Assembly: GCF_001904725.1 (NCBI RefSeq)
Contig: NZ_MRCE01000007.1
Location: 1 to 64,000, forward strand
Length of the DNA: 64,000 bases
Origin: Phormidium ambiguum IAM M-71
GTDB lineage: Bacteria; Cyanobacteriota; Cyanobacteriia; Cyanobacteriales; Aerosakkonemataceae
Direction: 5' to 3'
This document shows positions 28,163 to 37,471 of this stretch, in pieces (position 1 is the first letter of the stretch; each line of letters starts with the position of its first letter). A model generated the notes under the pieces. That model saw only the letters and a list, made by a program, of their open reading frames with translations. It was not told where the DNA came from and made no database searches. Both the position numbers and the translations under genes were made by a program.

Positions 28163-30112
28163 ATGATAATAAACAATTCTGTGCTGGCAGATTTGCTGCA
28201 AGAGTTACCTGATTTGCGACCCCAAATCTACTTTAAGTCTTCCCTAACCGCACTTTCCCACGCAATGGAAGACCAAGTTTTGGCGAGTTCAGACCCACCT
28301 TTAGTAATAGCGAGTTTTCAGCGCGAACGGTTTTACCGTCAGGAAGCACACCGTTATCAGAAAATCGCCGAAAGAAGCGACCAAATTTACGTACTTGCAG
28401 CCCCAGAAACAAGTTTTACTAATGGCTACGATCGCTACGAAATGGTAGCTTTTGACCCAGAGGATAGCTTAACTCAGGAGTGGCATTTGATAGTGATTGG
28501 ACAGCAGTATGCTAGCTGTCTGATTTGTCGGGAACGCTTAGCCTCAACTTTGGCGGAAGAAGAAAATTTAGTCGATATAGACACTTCCCGCAGATTTGAA
28601 GGGATTTGGACATTCGATCGTCAGGTGACAAAAAAAGCTGCGGAAATCTTGCTACAGCGGATTTCGCTTTACCGACCAGAGTTAAAAACCAAAATTAAGC
28701 GGGCGCAGAAACAATTTTTACAAGTAAAAGCAGCGGAAGTTAAGAAAAAGGATTCACAAGAATCTCCAATTGTCAATCCCGATCCTTTCGTACAACGTTT
28801 AGTTACCTATTTACAAGCGGGTCAATATAAATTATTGAAAGCTTATAAATCAATTAGCGAACAAGAGCGCAAAGAACGCTTAGTTAATTCCATCACAGCG
28901 GCAATTCGGCAATCACTGAACACCCATGAAATTCTGAAAAAAGCCGCAGAAGAATTAGGGCAAGCAATGCAAGTTTGTCGGTGTTTGATTTACCGTTGTA
29001 AACAAAGCGACAAAGTAGCGAATAATCAACATGAATCTTTAAGTCACGGGGTTTCGCCGTTGGCTGGGGAAAATTGGCCTTTACAAGATAACCCTTTGTT
29101 TCAGGAAGTGGTAGCGAAACAAGCCAGAGTATATGTAGCAAATACTCAGACAGATGAACGGGTGAAAAATTCGCCAGTGTTGCAAAATTTGGTACAACGC
29201 TTTGGAATTGTTTCTTGGTTGTTAGTGCCAGTGTTGGATAAAGGCAGATTGTTGGGCATGGTGGAGTTACACCATTGCGGGACAACACCGCATGAGTGGG
29301 AATACGAGGCATTAGAATTAATAGAAGCGATCGCATCGCAACTCGGAGTAGCCTTAATTCAAGCCGAAGCCTACGCCAACCTAGAAGACCTCAACGAACA
29401 ACTAGAAGCATTAGAACGCACTCGCAGCAACCTGATTGCCATTACCGGACACGAACTGCGAACCCCCCTTTCTACCATTCAAGTTTGCCTGGAAAGTTTA
29501 GCCAGCGAACCAGATATGCCCCCCGAACTGCGGCAGGTAATGTTGAACACAGCATTATCTGACGGCGAAAGAATGCGGAAACTGATTCAAGACTTTCTCA
29601 CTCTTTCCCAACTAGAAAGCGGTCGAGTACAATGGCATCCCGAAGCCCTACAAGTCCAAGAATGCGTAGACCTAGCCCTCAGCAGTACTCGCGTGCGGAA
29701 TACAGAAAATTTGCCGCAAATTACTGCTGAAGTACCATCAGAACTGCCCTTAGTCCAAGCAGATGGAGAATGGTTAGTGGAGGTACTTAATAAATTGCTA
29801 GACAATGCTTGTAAATTTACCTCGCCTGATGGAGAAGTGACAATTCAAGCCAAAACTAACGGTCATCAAATGCTGGAAGTCACAGTAGCAGATACCGGAA
29901 GAGGAATCGAACCAAATCGTTTGGAGAGAGTGTTCGATCGCTTTTACCAAGAAGAAGGCGCATTGCGCCGCACCACAGGCGGTACAGGCTTAGGACTAGC
30001 AATTTGCCGCCAAATCGTCACCGCTTGGGGCGGTCGAATTTGGGCTGAGTCCGCAGGCAAAGACCAAGGCAGTCAGTTTCATTTTACAGTGCCGATCGCA
30101 GAAGCAAATTAG
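28163..30112 (+). CDS. DICT-GAF histidine kinase
   Basis: The 649-residue protein starts with a DICT sensory domain (residues 1-130; FKSSLTALSHAMEDQ and PPLVIASFQRERFYR are typical). A GAF domain spans about 240-400. HisKA follows, with the phosphoacceptor His in ITGHELRTPLS near 427, and then an ATPase domain with N box LDNACKF (about 546), G1 DTGRGIE and G2 GGTGLGLAIC (about 606). There is no membrane helix, so it is a soluble sensor. DICT domains occur with GGDEF and two-component proteins in cyanobacteria and are often linked to light signalling. No response regulator is adjacent. Confidence 0.93.
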   Translation: MIINNSVLADLLQELPDLRPQIYFKSSLTALSHAMEDQVLASSDPPLVIASFQRERFYRQEAHRYQKIAERSDQIYVLAAPETSFTNGYDRYEMVAFDPEDSLTQEWHLIVIGQQYASCLICRERLASTLAEEENLVDIDTSRRFEGIWTFDRQVTKKAAEILLQRISLYRPELKTKIKRAQKQFLQVKAAEVKKKDSQESPIVNPDPFVQRLVTYLQAGQYKLLKAYKSISEQERKERLVNSITAAIRQSLNTHEILKKAAEELGQAMQVCRCLIYRCKQSDKVANNQHESLSHGVSPLAGENWPLQDNPLFQEVVAKQARVYVANTQTDERVKNSPVLQNLVQRFGIVSWLLVPVLDKGRLLGMVELHHCGTTPHEWEYEALELIEAIASQLGVALIQAEAYANLEDLNEQLEALERTRSNLIAITGHELRTPLSTIQVCLESLASEPDMPPELRQVMLNTALSDGERMRKLIQDFLTLSQLESGRVQWHPEALQVQECVDLALSSTRVRNTENLPQITAEVPSELPLVQADGEWLVEVLNKLLDNACKFTSPDGEVTIQAKTNGHQMLEVTVADTGRGIEPNRLERVFDRFYQEEGALRRTTGGTGLGLAICRQIVTAWGGRIWAESAGKDQGSQFHFTVPIAEAN

Positions 30113-30245
30113 AAGGCAGAAGGGAAGAAAGGCAGAGGGCAGAAGGCAGAGGGCAGAAGGGAAGAAAGGCAGAAGGCAGAGGGCAGAAGGCAGAAGGCAG
30201 AAGGGAAGAAAGGCAGAAGGCAGAGGGCAGAAGGCAGAAGGTAAA
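30113..30245. repeat. GGCAGAAGG-type low-complexity tandem repeat
   Basis: Imperfect tandem copies of GGCAGAAGG and GGCAGAGGG, with interspersed GGGAAGAAA, run from just after the kinase stop. The pattern is a simple A/G-rich slippage repeat typical of cyanobacterial intergenic DNA. Confidence 0.85.
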
Positions 30246-30249
30246 AATC

Positions 30250-30330
30250 TCTTTATCCCCTTGTCCCCTTGTCCCCTTATCCCCTTGTCTCCTTGTCCCC
30301 TTGTCCCCTTGTCCCCTTGTCCCCCAATCT
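30250..30330. repeat. CCCCTTGTCC tandem repeat
   Basis: About eight tandem units of CCCCTTGTCC or CCCCTTATCC, changing to CCCCAATCTCCCC at the right end. It is pyrimidine-rich on the plus strand, in contrast to the purine-rich repeat to its left. Confidence 0.85.
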
Positions 30331-30459
30331 CCCCTGCCCCCCTGCCCCCACCTCCCCAACCCAACCCAACCCTAAAGAACTGTTACAGTTCGTATCGGAG
30401 TAGCAATACTAGACCTAACAGAGTGATACGATTCCCTAAAACGTTTCAGAAAGGAACCT

Positions 30460-30885
30460 ATGGCAGAAGAGCTTAAAGGACAAGCACCTCTGTTCGGTGG
30501 CAGCACTGGCGGCTTACTGAGCAAAGCAGAAACCGAAGAAAAGTACGCCATTACTTGGACTAGCCCCAAGGAACAGGTATTTGAAATGCCGACTGGTGGT
30601 GCAGCTGTAATGCGTCAAGGCGACAACTTGCTATACTTAGCCCGCAAGGAACAATGTATCGCTTTGGGCGGTCAGCAACTCCGCGCTAAATTTAAAATCA
30701 ACAATTACAAGATTTACCGCGTTTTCCCCAACGGCGAAACCGAATACCTGCATCCTGCGGATGGCGTGTTCCCTGAAAAAGTGAACGCAGGTCGTCAATT
30801 TAACGGGAAGAAAGACCGCAGTATTGGTCAAAATCCCGAACCTGCAAAACTGAAATTTAGCGGTGTAACTCCTTACAACGCCTAA
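30460..30885 (+). CDS. psaD: photosystem I reaction center subunit II
   Basis: The 141-residue PsaD is on the stromal (cytoplasmic) face of photosystem I and docks ferredoxin. Typical segments are [19 protein letters not shown] at the start, [19 protein letters not shown], then [20 protein letters not shown]. The C-terminus, [14 protein letters not shown], shows a full-length protein. A ribosome site (AAAGGAA) precedes the ATG. This gene alone identifies the host as an oxygenic phototroph. A terminator follows. Confidence 0.98.
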   Translation: MAEELKGQAPLFGGSTGGLLSKAETEEKYAITWTSPKEQVFEMPTGGAAVMRQGDNLLYLARKEQCIALGGQQLRAKFKINNYKIYRVFPNGETEYLHPADGVFPEKVNAGRQFNGKKDRSIGQNPEPAKLKFSGVTPYNA

Positions 30886-30915
30886 TTAAGCAAAACTGCT
30901 TCATAGAAAAGGTGC

Positions 30916-30950
30916 CGGAGGACAAACGGAAAACCTCCAGGTTTTTAATC
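30916..30950 (+). terminator. terminator of psaD
   Basis: The stem GGAGG (30918-30922) / CCTCC (30935-30939), extended by flanking CC and GG, has a 12-base A-rich loop. It is followed by GGTTTTTAAT. It lies 30 bp past the psaD stop. Confidence 0.6.
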
Positions 30951-31062
30951 TGGTAAATGCTTGGGAATTTAGGTTAATAAACCGACAAAAACCAAGAATC
31001 ACACAGAAAATTTCTGTAGTGAATGTCCTAATAAATTGGCAATAGTCCATTACCCTTAAATT

Positions 31063-31102
31063 ACTCAAGTCTCGGAAGGGACATTCTTTCCGAGACTTGA
31101 GT
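31063..31102 (+). terminator. second hairpin downstream of psaD
   Basis: A perfect 15-bp stem ACTCAAGTCTCGGAA / TTCCGAGACTTGAGT with a 10-base loop is followed by TATTAATGTTATT. The T-run is weak, so it could be a terminator or a mobile palindromic element. Confidence 0.6.
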
Positions 31103-31137
31103 TATTAATGTTATTGGTCATTTGTGGTTAAAAAAAA

Positions 31138-31764
31138 TTGGTAAATGGGAAAGCGATAATTGGTTTGGTTTTGAGTATACTGACGTTAACAGTATGCTCT
31201 TGGAAAGTTATTGCCCAATCAGCTTCAGAAAGATACCCGACAAGTACAGAATTAGTGAGATTGCGGGAAAAGTTGCGATCGCAAATTCGCGCTATAGAAA
31301 GAGAGAATGAATTCAAAGATTTTCGCACTTCAGACGATCGACAACGCCACACTTCCTTTATTTCCGCATGGGCAAAAGTCGATCCAATTGTCGCCCCTTT
31401 TTTGGGATATTGGTCAGGGTACGAAGAAAGTTTGCTGATCTATCCCAGAAATACAAAAGGTAGTGTTTGTATAGTTTACGAAGGATTAGGAGAAGTTGAA
31501 TTATATTTTGGCAATGTAATTAATGGACAAATTCGCACCGAGCAGAATGAAAGTATTATTAAAGAGGGAGATTATTTAGCAATAGCCACTGTGAGAAATA
31601 ATCAAGCAGATATTTTTGTCACACCTCCTTATATGAATCCGAGAATTCCTCTAACAGGGAGTGAATTTATGAATAGGGCGAGCATGAATCGACCAGATAT
31701 AGCAGAAATGGTAAAAAAATTTAAAGCTTCCGGTTGTCGAGATGGTTTACCATCCAAAAGGTAA
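31138..31764 (+). CDS. secreted hypothetical protein with TTG start
   Basis: No ATG is available before the signal sequence, so the TTG at 31138 is used. A signal peptide is visible (GKAIIGLVLSILTLTVCSWKVIAQ). The mature 185 residues are soluble and contain FISAWAKVDPIVAPFLGYWSG and ESLLIYPRNTKGSVCIVYEG. It reads like a small periplasmic beta protein, but no family is recognised. It lies between psaD and trpE and ends 23 bp before trpE, so it may be in a transcription unit with it. Confidence 0.65.
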   Translation: MVNGKAIIGLVLSILTLTVCSWKVIAQSASERYPTSTELVRLREKLRSQIRAIERENEFKDFRTSDDRQRHTSFISAWAKVDPIVAPFLGYWSGYEESLLIYPRNTKGSVCIVYEGLGEVELYFGNVINGQIRTEQNESIIKEGDYLAIATVRNNQADIFVTPPYMNPRIPLTGSEFMNRASMNRPDIAEMVKKFKASGCRDGLPSKR

Positions 31765-31787
31765 AATTATAGAGTTATTCAAAAGTT

Positions 31788-33311
31788 ATGATATTTCCAG
31801 ATTTTCAGCAATTTTCTGAATTAGCAAAGCAAGGAAATTTTGTTCCAGTTTATCAAGAATGGGTAGCAGATTTAGATACTCCGGTATCAGCTTGGTATCG
31901 TGTTTGTGCGGGACAAACTTATAGTTTTTTATTGGAATCTGTAGAAGGCGGCGAAAAAATTGGTCGCTATAGTTTGTTAGGTTGCGATCCTTTGTGGATT
32001 TTGGAAGCCAGAGGAGAAAAAACAACCCAAACGTATAGAGATGGGACAAGTATAGTTTTTGAAGGCGATCCTTTTCAAGCTTTAACTTATTGTTTAAAAC
32101 AGGTTCGTCCGGTCAAATTACCGCAGCTACCGCCGGGAATTGGTGGGTTGTTTGGTTTTTGGGGATATGAGTTAATTAAATGGATGGAACCTCGGGTTCC
32201 GATTCATCCTGCATCAGAAACAGATTTGCCTGATGGGTTGTTTATGCAGGTGGATAATCTGTTAATTTTCGATCAGGTGAAACGGAAGATTTGGGCGATC
32301 GCATACGCTGATTTAAGAGATCCTGATGTAAATTTAGAAAGTGCTTATCAACAAGCTTGCGATCGCGTTTCCCAATTAGTCAATAAATTACAATCTCCCT
32401 TATCCCAACAAAGTACATTAATTGCTTGGAAACCTCCGGGAAATAGTGCCGAAGAAATTACTTATACTAGCAATATTTCCCAAGAAAATTTCTGCGCTAA
32501 TGTCCAAAAAGCTAAGGATTACATTAAAGCCGGAGATATTTTTCAAGTAGTACTTTCTCAACGATTATCGGCGGAATATACTGGCGATCCCTTTGCGCTT
32601 TATCGGTCTTTAAGGTTAATTAATCCTTCACCTTATATGGCTTATTTTAACTTTGGTGATTGGCAAATTATTGGTTCTAGTCCTGAAGTGATGGTAAAGG
32701 CGGAACTTGATGCCGAAGGCGCATTAGTGGCAACTTTAAGACCGATTGCCGGGACAAGAAAGCGGGGTCAAACTGTTGCTGAAGATGTGGCTTTAGCGGA
32801 AGAATTATTGCAAGATCCCAAGGAAGTTGCCGAGCACGTTATGTTAGTTGACTTGGGTAGGAATGATTTAGGTAGGGTGTGTAAAAGTGGGACGGTTACT
32901 GTTGATGAATTGATGGTAATTGAGCGTTATTCTCATGTGATGCACATCGTTAGTAATGTGATTGGAAAGCTGGGGAATAATAAGACAGCTTGGGATTTGT
33001 TGAAGGCTTGTTTTCCGGCGGGTACTGTTAGTGGTGCACCGAAAATTCGGGCGATGGAAATTATTTATGAGTTGGAAGGTTGTCGTCGAGGGCCTTATTC
33101 TGGGGTTTATGGTTATTATGATTTTGAGGGTCAGTTGAATAGTGCGATCGCTATTAGAACTATGGTGGTTCGTAGTGAGGGAAATGGTAAGCATTCGGTT
33201 TCTGTGCAAGCTGGTGCAGGGTTAGTTGCTGATTCTGTTCCTGAGAAGGAATATGAGGAAACTTTGAATAAGGCGCGGGGTTTGTTGGAGGCTATTCGTT
33301 GTTTGCGATAA
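31788..33311 (+). CDS. trpE: anthranilate synthase component I
   Basis: The 507-residue enzyme converts chorismate and ammonia or glutamine-derived amide to anthranilate, the first step of tryptophan synthesis. The N-terminal feedback site [18 protein letters not shown] (near 51) is present. The catalytic half includes [11 protein letters not shown]-like [45 protein letters not shown] and [14 protein letters not shown]. All are in place, and the length is normal. The glutaminase subunit (trpG) is not in the window. The gene ends close to a run of three related repeats. Confidence 0.95.
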   Translation: MIFPDFQQFSELAKQGNFVPVYQEWVADLDTPVSAWYRVCAGQTYSFLLESVEGGEKIGRYSLLGCDPLWILEARGEKTTQTYRDGTSIVFEGDPFQALTYCLKQVRPVKLPQLPPGIGGLFGFWGYELIKWMEPRVPIHPASETDLPDGLFMQVDNLLIFDQVKRKIWAIAYADLRDPDVNLESAYQQACDRVSQLVNKLQSPLSQQSTLIAWKPPGNSAEEITYTSNISQENFCANVQKAKDYIKAGDIFQVVLSQRLSAEYTGDPFALYRSLRLINPSPYMAYFNFGDWQIIGSSPEVMVKAELDAEGALVATLRPIAGTRKRGQTVAEDVALAEELLQDPKEVAEHVMLVDLGRNDLGRVCKSGTVTVDELMVIERYSHVMHIVSNVIGKLGNNKTAWDLLKACFPAGTVSGAPKIRAMEIIYELEGCRRGPYSGVYGYYDFEGQLNSAIAIRTMVVRSEGNGKHSVSVQAGAGLVADSVPEKEYEETLNKARGLLEAIRCLR

Positions 33312-33532
33312 TTTTTTTTGAACCGCAAAGGACGCAAAGGACGCAAAGAGAAGAGGTAAAATTTGTTGCTTACATGGAATTTTTTTGAACCGCGAAGACG
33401 CGAAGGACGCGAAGGGAAGAGGAAGAAGAAAGGAGAATTGAGAGAGTTTTAATTAGGCTTTTAGTTTTCTGCGATATCTTTTTTTTTGAACCGCAGAGAC
33501 GCAGAGGACGCAGAGGGAAGAGGAAGAAGGAG
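33311..33532. repeat. three copies of a TTTTTTTGAACCGC...GACGC repeat
   Basis: Three diverged copies start near 33311, 33380 and 33479. Each has a T-run, GAACCGC, then units of the type AAAGGACGC, GAAGACGC or GAGGACGC, and ends in an AGAGGAAGAAG-like stretch. Within each copy the same substitution recurs in every unit (AAGGACGC versus GAGGACGC), suggesting gene-conversion-like homogenisation. This dispersed repeat family is common in cyanobacterial intergenic regions. Confidence 0.75.
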
Positions 33533-33540
33533 AGGGTGTG

Positions 33541-34428
33541 ATGTTGCAGTTTTATATTGTTGATGTGTTTGCTGAGGAAAGGTACGCTGGTAATCAGTTG
33601 GCTGTTTTTACAGGGGATGGGGTGGCGCGTCTTTCTGATGAAGAAATGCAGAAGATTGCTAAGGAAATGAATTTTTCGGAAACTACTTTTATTACTTCTA
33701 ATGAGGCGATCAATGGTGGTTACAATGTGAGGATTTTTACGCCGGGACAGGAGTTACCTTTTGCTGGTCATCCGACTTTGGGAACTGCGTTTATTTTACA
33801 GCAGGAAATCATTAAAAGTTCGGTGGAAAGGGTAGTTTTAAATTTAAAGGTAGGACAAATTCCGGTTACGCTAAATTATGCAGGTGAGGCGGTTGAATGG
33901 TTGTGGATGCAGCAGAAAACTCCTACTTTTGGTCAGGGGTTTTCGCCAAATCAGCTTGCACCTATTTTGAACTTAGAAGTTGAGGAAATTGATTCTCGGT
34001 ATCCGATCGAAGAAGTGTCAACAGGTGTACCTTTTATTATTGTACCCTTGAAAAATCACGCCACTTTGAAAAGAATTAAGGTCAACAAAGATAAGTATTT
34101 CGAGTTAGTAGAAAAAACAAATGCTAAGGCAATTTTAGTGTTTTGTCCTGAAACAAATAAGCCGGAAAATGACTTGAGTGTGCGAATGTTCGCAGATTAT
34201 CTAGGTGTAGCAGAAGACCCCGCAACAGGTAGCGCAAATGGTTGTTTAGCTGGCTATTTGGTAGAGTATAATTATTTTGGTGAAAAACCAGTTGACGTAA
34301 GAGTTGAGCAAGGTTATGAAATTGGTAGACCTTCCTTACTACTACTAAAATCCCAAAGAAGCAACACAGGAATTGAAGTATTTGTCGGCGGAAAATCCAT
34401 TATGATAGCCAAAGGAGAATTCGTCTAA
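33541..34428 (+). CDS. PhzF family isomerase/epimerase
   Basis: The 295-residue protein (a GTG directly upstream is an alternative start) has FYIVDVFAEERYAGNQLAVF at the N-terminus and MNFSETTFI with the catalytic Glu near residue 46. RIFTPGQELPFAGHPTLG near 70 and a duplicated second half with DPATGSANGCLAGY complete the signature. PhzF proteins act as isomerases on small acids, and the relatives outside phenazine producers have unknown substrates. No phenazine genes are nearby. The preceding repeat array places it outside the trpE transcription unit. Confidence 0.9.
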   Translation: MLQFYIVDVFAEERYAGNQLAVFTGDGVARLSDEEMQKIAKEMNFSETTFITSNEAINGGYNVRIFTPGQELPFAGHPTLGTAFILQQEIIKSSVERVVLNLKVGQIPVTLNYAGEAVEWLWMQQKTPTFGQGFSPNQLAPILNLEVEEIDSRYPIEEVSTGVPFIIVPLKNHATLKRIKVNKDKYFELVEKTNAKAILVFCPETNKPENDLSVRMFADYLGVAEDPATGSANGCLAGYLVEYNYFGEKPVDVRVEQGYEIGRPSLLLLKSQRSNTGIEVFVGGKSIMIAKGEFV

Positions 34429-34484
34429 AAAAATCATCTGCGTAAAAAAAACCAAGATGATAAACAAAGCTAAAAACTCTCAAG

Positions 34485-34602
34485 AACATCTGTGTTTATC
34501 TGTGTGCATCTGTGGAAATCTGTGGTTAAAAAACCAAAATTTCAACCGAAGCCAAAAACTCGATTAAACATCTGCGTTCATCTGCGTTAATCTGCGGTTT
34601 AT
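34485..34602. repeat. CATCTGTG / CATCTGCG short tandem repeats
   Basis: Two clusters lie between PhzF and the DUF1823 gene: ACATCTGTGTTTATCTGTG with derivatives (about 34486-34528) and ACATCTGCGTTCATCTGCG with derivatives (about 34568-34602). They share a period near 10 bases and probably represent the same dispersed repeat with different fixed substitutions. Confidence 0.7.
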
Positions 34603-34609
34603 ACAAAAA

Positions 34610-34978
34610 ATGTCCAACCTCCCACCATTAAACACCGAAACAATTTGGTCGATCGTCAACGAAGAAATCGACACCCAAACAGTCAACCAACTACTTTGGT
34701 ATTACTTAGGCTACCGCTACGACGAAACAACCGGAAAATGGGATAACTCCGCCGTTCCAGATGACTGGAAAAGCGAATATCCCGAACCTCCAGATTTTAT
34801 CGGTTGTCGTCCTCCAACAGTTAAATTAACTCGTTCAATTCCCCCAGAAAACAAACAGTTATTAAAAGAAAAATTGGGTTTTAAAGGTTATAAAGTTGGG
34901 GAATTTAGTCCCGAACAGGCTAGGAGAGCAACCGCAGCTAATTGGTTGTTGAGTTATCTAGAAATTCACGGTAATTAA
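34610..34978 (+). CDS. DUF1823 family protein
   Basis: The 122-residue protein matches the DUF1823 family found in cyanobacteria and plastid-bearing plants. Recognisable segments are LPPLNTETIWSIVN, WDNSAVPDDWKSEYPEPPDF, RPPTVKLTRSIPPENKQLLK and FKGYKVGEFSPEQARRATA. It is cytosolic, with no known function. Its last 41 bp overlap the convergent inositol phosphatase gene, so the two cannot both be fully transcribed without antisense contact. Confidence 0.85.
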   Translation: MSNLPPLNTETIWSIVNEEIDTQTVNQLLWYYLGYRYDETTGKWDNSAVPDDWKSEYPEPPDFIGCRPPTVKLTRSIPPENKQLLKEKLGFKGYKVGEFSPEQARRATAANWLLSYLEIHGN

Positions 34979-35762
34979 TTAGTTCTAATAACTCATTTAT
35001 CAACTCAATATTAGCCGCACCAATCAAAGTGGTAGCAGTATAATCAAAAGCTTCGCCTGTCAATTGTTGAAATACTGCACCCGCTTCTTTTGCTATCAAA
35101 TATCCTGGCATAATATCCCAAATATCGTAGGAATAAACTAAGTAAATATCAGTTTTTCCAGAGGCGAGAGAGGCTAAATCATAACAAGCTGCACCCCACA
35201 TTTTTAATCTATTAATGTGATTAGCGATCGCACACACTCCCGCCAACCTAACTCGGTTTTTCTCAGCGCGATCGCTTCCCTTACTAAAATCTCCCATCGA
35301 AGCGATCGCCTGATTCAAATCCCCACAAGAACTAACATAAATTCTCTCATCATTCAAATAGCTACCTTGATTCACCGCAGCAGAATACATTTCCTCAAGT
35401 TCCGGTAAATAAATCACAGCAACTACAGGGTTTTTATTAATTAACAGCGCCATTTGAATCCCATAAATCGGAATTTTTCTCGCATAATTACTCGTTCCAT
35501 CCAAAGGATCGATTACCCAAGTTCTCTCGTCAGTAATTTCTGCTATATGTGTTTCTTCGGAAATAATGCGATCGTCGGGAAATTTCTGCAATAATTCATC
35601 AACTAAAAACTTTTCGATCGCATAATCTGTAGAAGTTACTTCATCAAGTACTCCTTTTTGGTAAACAGTTATTGGATTTTCTCTTCCTTTTATATGTAAG
35701 CAAGCAGCTGTTTTGACCAGATTAGTAGCAACTTCTAATTCTGCTGTAAAATTATCAATCAT
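34938..35762 (-). CDS. inositol monophosphatase family protein
   Basis: From MIDNFTAELEVATNLV the protein has 274 residues; a GTG at 35780 would overlap glpK. Metal-site motifs are ISEETHI with the Glu ligand (near 68), VIDPLDGTSNYARKIP (near 84) and the distal WDIMPGYLIAKEAGA. The family dephosphorylates myo-inositol 1-phosphate or related sugar phosphates. It follows glycerol kinase by 4 bp in the same direction, so the two are probably cotranscribed and may share polyol metabolism. Confidence 0.92.
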   Translation of the reverse strand: MIDNFTAELEVATNLVKTAACLHIKGRENPITVYQKGVLDEVTSTDYAIEKFLVDELLQKFPDDRIISEETHIAEITDERTWVIDPLDGTSNYARKIPIYGIQMALLINKNPVVAVIYLPELEEMYSAAVNQGSYLNDERIYVSSCGDLNQAIASMGDFSKGSDRAEKNRVRLAGVCAIANHINRLKMWGAACYDLASLASGKTDIYLVYSYDIWDIMPGYLIAKEAGAVFQQLTGEAFDYTATTLIGAANIELINELLELINYREFLDNSTTN

Positions 35763-35766
35763 ATTT

Positions 35767-37290
35767 TCATTGATTACCACGATCGCCTATCCAATTTTTT
35801 GTCCGTTCTACTGCTTCTAACCATTGCAAAAAGTTATTTGTAACTGATTCAGTATTTCTTGGTTCAAATACTCGATCGATCTGTTTTTGACTCACAAATT
35901 GTGTATCATTTTGCCAAACCCCAGAAACTATTCCCGCTGCAATAGCAACTCCCTGAACCGTAGTATCTCGCATTACAGGTCTTTCGACGGGAATTCCTAA
36001 CACATCTGCTTGAAATTGCATGAGAAAATTATTTTCACACGCACCTCCATCTACTTTTAATTTTTCTACTTGTAATACTCCAGAATTATTAATTGCTTGC
36101 ACTACTTCTTTAACTTGAAATGCGATCGCTTCCAATACCGATCGCACTAAATGCTGTCTTTTTACACCACCTGTAATTCCAAAAAAAGCACCCCTAGCAT
36201 TCATATCCCAATGAGGTGCGCCTAAACCACTTAAAGCCGGGACAAAATACACTCCACCATTATCAGATACTTGTTGTGCTAACACTTCGGTTTGAGCAGC
36301 ATTATCAATTAATCCAATTCCATCACGTAACCATTGAATACAAGCACCTGTGGTGAACATACTTCCTTCAACCGCATAACCAACTTTTGCTTTACTATCA
36401 GAATCATTTTGAGTCCAAGCGATCGTTGCAATCAGTTGATTTGGCGAATTAACAATATTATTACCCGTGTGTGCGACTAAAAAACTTCCGGTTCCATAAG
36501 TGCATTTGACTAATCCAGGGCGATCGCAACCATGACCAAATAATGATGCTTGCTGATCTCCTAGTATAGCTGTAATTGGAATTTCTACACCTAATAAATC
36601 TGGTTTAGTTGCGCCAAAATATCCTAAACTTGGTTGAATTTTTGGTAATATATGCGCCGGAATATTAAACAAATCGAGTAATTTTTTATCCCACTCACGA
36701 GTATTGAGATTGTATAGCATGGTGCGACTAGCATTACTATCATCTGTGGCGTGTACTTTTCCGCCTGTCAAGTTCCACAAAATCCAAGAATCAATTGTTC
36801 CCGCTAAAACATTATCTAAATTTATCGAAGAAGGTTTAACAACTTCTTCTAATAACCAACTTAACTTAGTAGCAGAAAAATAAGCATCAACGATCAATCC
36901 TGTGCGGGCAAAAATTTCCTCAGCGTAACCTTGTTCTTGCAATTTTTGACAGTGAGATGCTGTGCGACGATCTTGCCAAACTATCGCATTATGTAAAGGT
37001 TTTCCAGTAGTTCGATCCCATAATAAACAAGTTTCCCTCTGTACTGTAAGTCCAATTGCTTTAATATTTGTCGCTTTAATTTTGGCTTTTTGAATTGCTT
37101 TTTGCATCACTGTGCAAGTTGCTTGCCAAATTTCTAAAGGGTTATGTTCTAACCATCCTGGTTGCGGGTAATACTGAGTTAATTCTTGATATGCTTGAGA
37201 GACTACGTTACCACTACTATCAAACAGAAATGCACGGTTGCCTGTTGTTCCTAAATCTAGTGCGAGAATATAGCCCGAAGATGCTGTCAT
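35767..37290 (-). CDS. glpK: glycerol kinase
   Basis: The 507-residue FGGY carbohydrate kinase phosphorylates glycerol to glycerol 3-phosphate. The ATPase fold phosphate loop is LALDLGTTGNRAFLFDSSG at the N-terminus. Substrate residues sit in LTVQRETCLLWDRTTGKPL and IVWQDRR, and the second signature is SGLGAPHWDMNARGAFFGIT. The KVDGGACENNFLMQFQAD motif near 400 is the adenosine-binding segment. The usual first-loop DQGTTSSRA is replaced by DLGTTGNRA, a modest variation. Length is complete. Confidence 0.93.
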   Translation of the reverse strand: MTASSGYILALDLGTTGNRAFLFDSSGNVVSQAYQELTQYYPQPGWLEHNPLEIWQATCTVMQKAIQKAKIKATNIKAIGLTVQRETCLLWDRTTGKPLHNAIVWQDRRTASHCQKLQEQGYAEEIFARTGLIVDAYFSATKLSWLLEEVVKPSSINLDNVLAGTIDSWILWNLTGGKVHATDDSNASRTMLYNLNTREWDKKLLDLFNIPAHILPKIQPSLGYFGATKPDLLGVEIPITAILGDQQASLFGHGCDRPGLVKCTYGTGSFLVAHTGNNIVNSPNQLIATIAWTQNDSDSKAKVGYAVEGSMFTTGACIQWLRDGIGLIDNAAQTEVLAQQVSDNGGVYFVPALSGLGAPHWDMNARGAFFGITGGVKRQHLVRSVLEAIAFQVKEVVQAINNSGVLQVEKLKVDGGACENNFLMQFQADVLGIPVERPVMRDTTVQGVAIAAGIVSGVWQNDTQFVSQKQIDRVFEPRNTESVTNNFLQWLEAVERTKNWIGDRGNQ

Positions 37291-37397
37291 TACCTATTCC
37301 TTAATTTAAGCAATGGGAGAAATGTTATTAAACTATTTTAAATTTCGCAGTTATGACTAATTGTAATCAAACTCAATTATTTAATCTTTTATTAATA

Positions 37398-37430
37398 AAA
37401 TGCTCCGACTGTCAACACACAGTCGGAGGT
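37398..37430 (-). terminator. terminator of the glycine-rich membrane protein gene
   Basis: A perfect 10-bp stem CTCCGACTGT / ACAGTCGGAG (37403-37412 and 37419-37428) with the loop CAACAC is followed on the minus strand by ATTTTATTAA. Confidence 0.75.
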
Positions 37431-37471
37431 TTAAATTTTCTATTAGCAAGAGAGAGATCGACTAAATTTAA

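Larger units (their letters stand above)
30113..30459. other. gene-free region with low-complexity repeats and the psaD promoter
   Basis: No gene. 30113-30245 is built from GGCAGAAGG/GGCAGAGG units and 30254-30330 from CCCCTTGTCC units. The remaining 100 bp hold the psaD promoter and its ribosome site. Confidence 0.7.

Noticed and set aside
30113-30330. Repeats near psaD as a CRISPR array
   Set aside because: Units are about 10 bases, contiguous, with no spacers.
29996-30364. Gly/Asp/Lys/Gln-rich minus-strand frame upstream of psaD
   Set aside because: It is the translation of the low-complexity DNA repeats (GDKGTRGQ units), not a real protein.
33311-33532. GAACCGC repeats as CRISPR
   Set aside because: Three diverged copies with irregular spacing and no cas genes.
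33541-34428. PhzF as part of a phenazine operon
   Set aside because: No other phz gene is present, and the family is broad.
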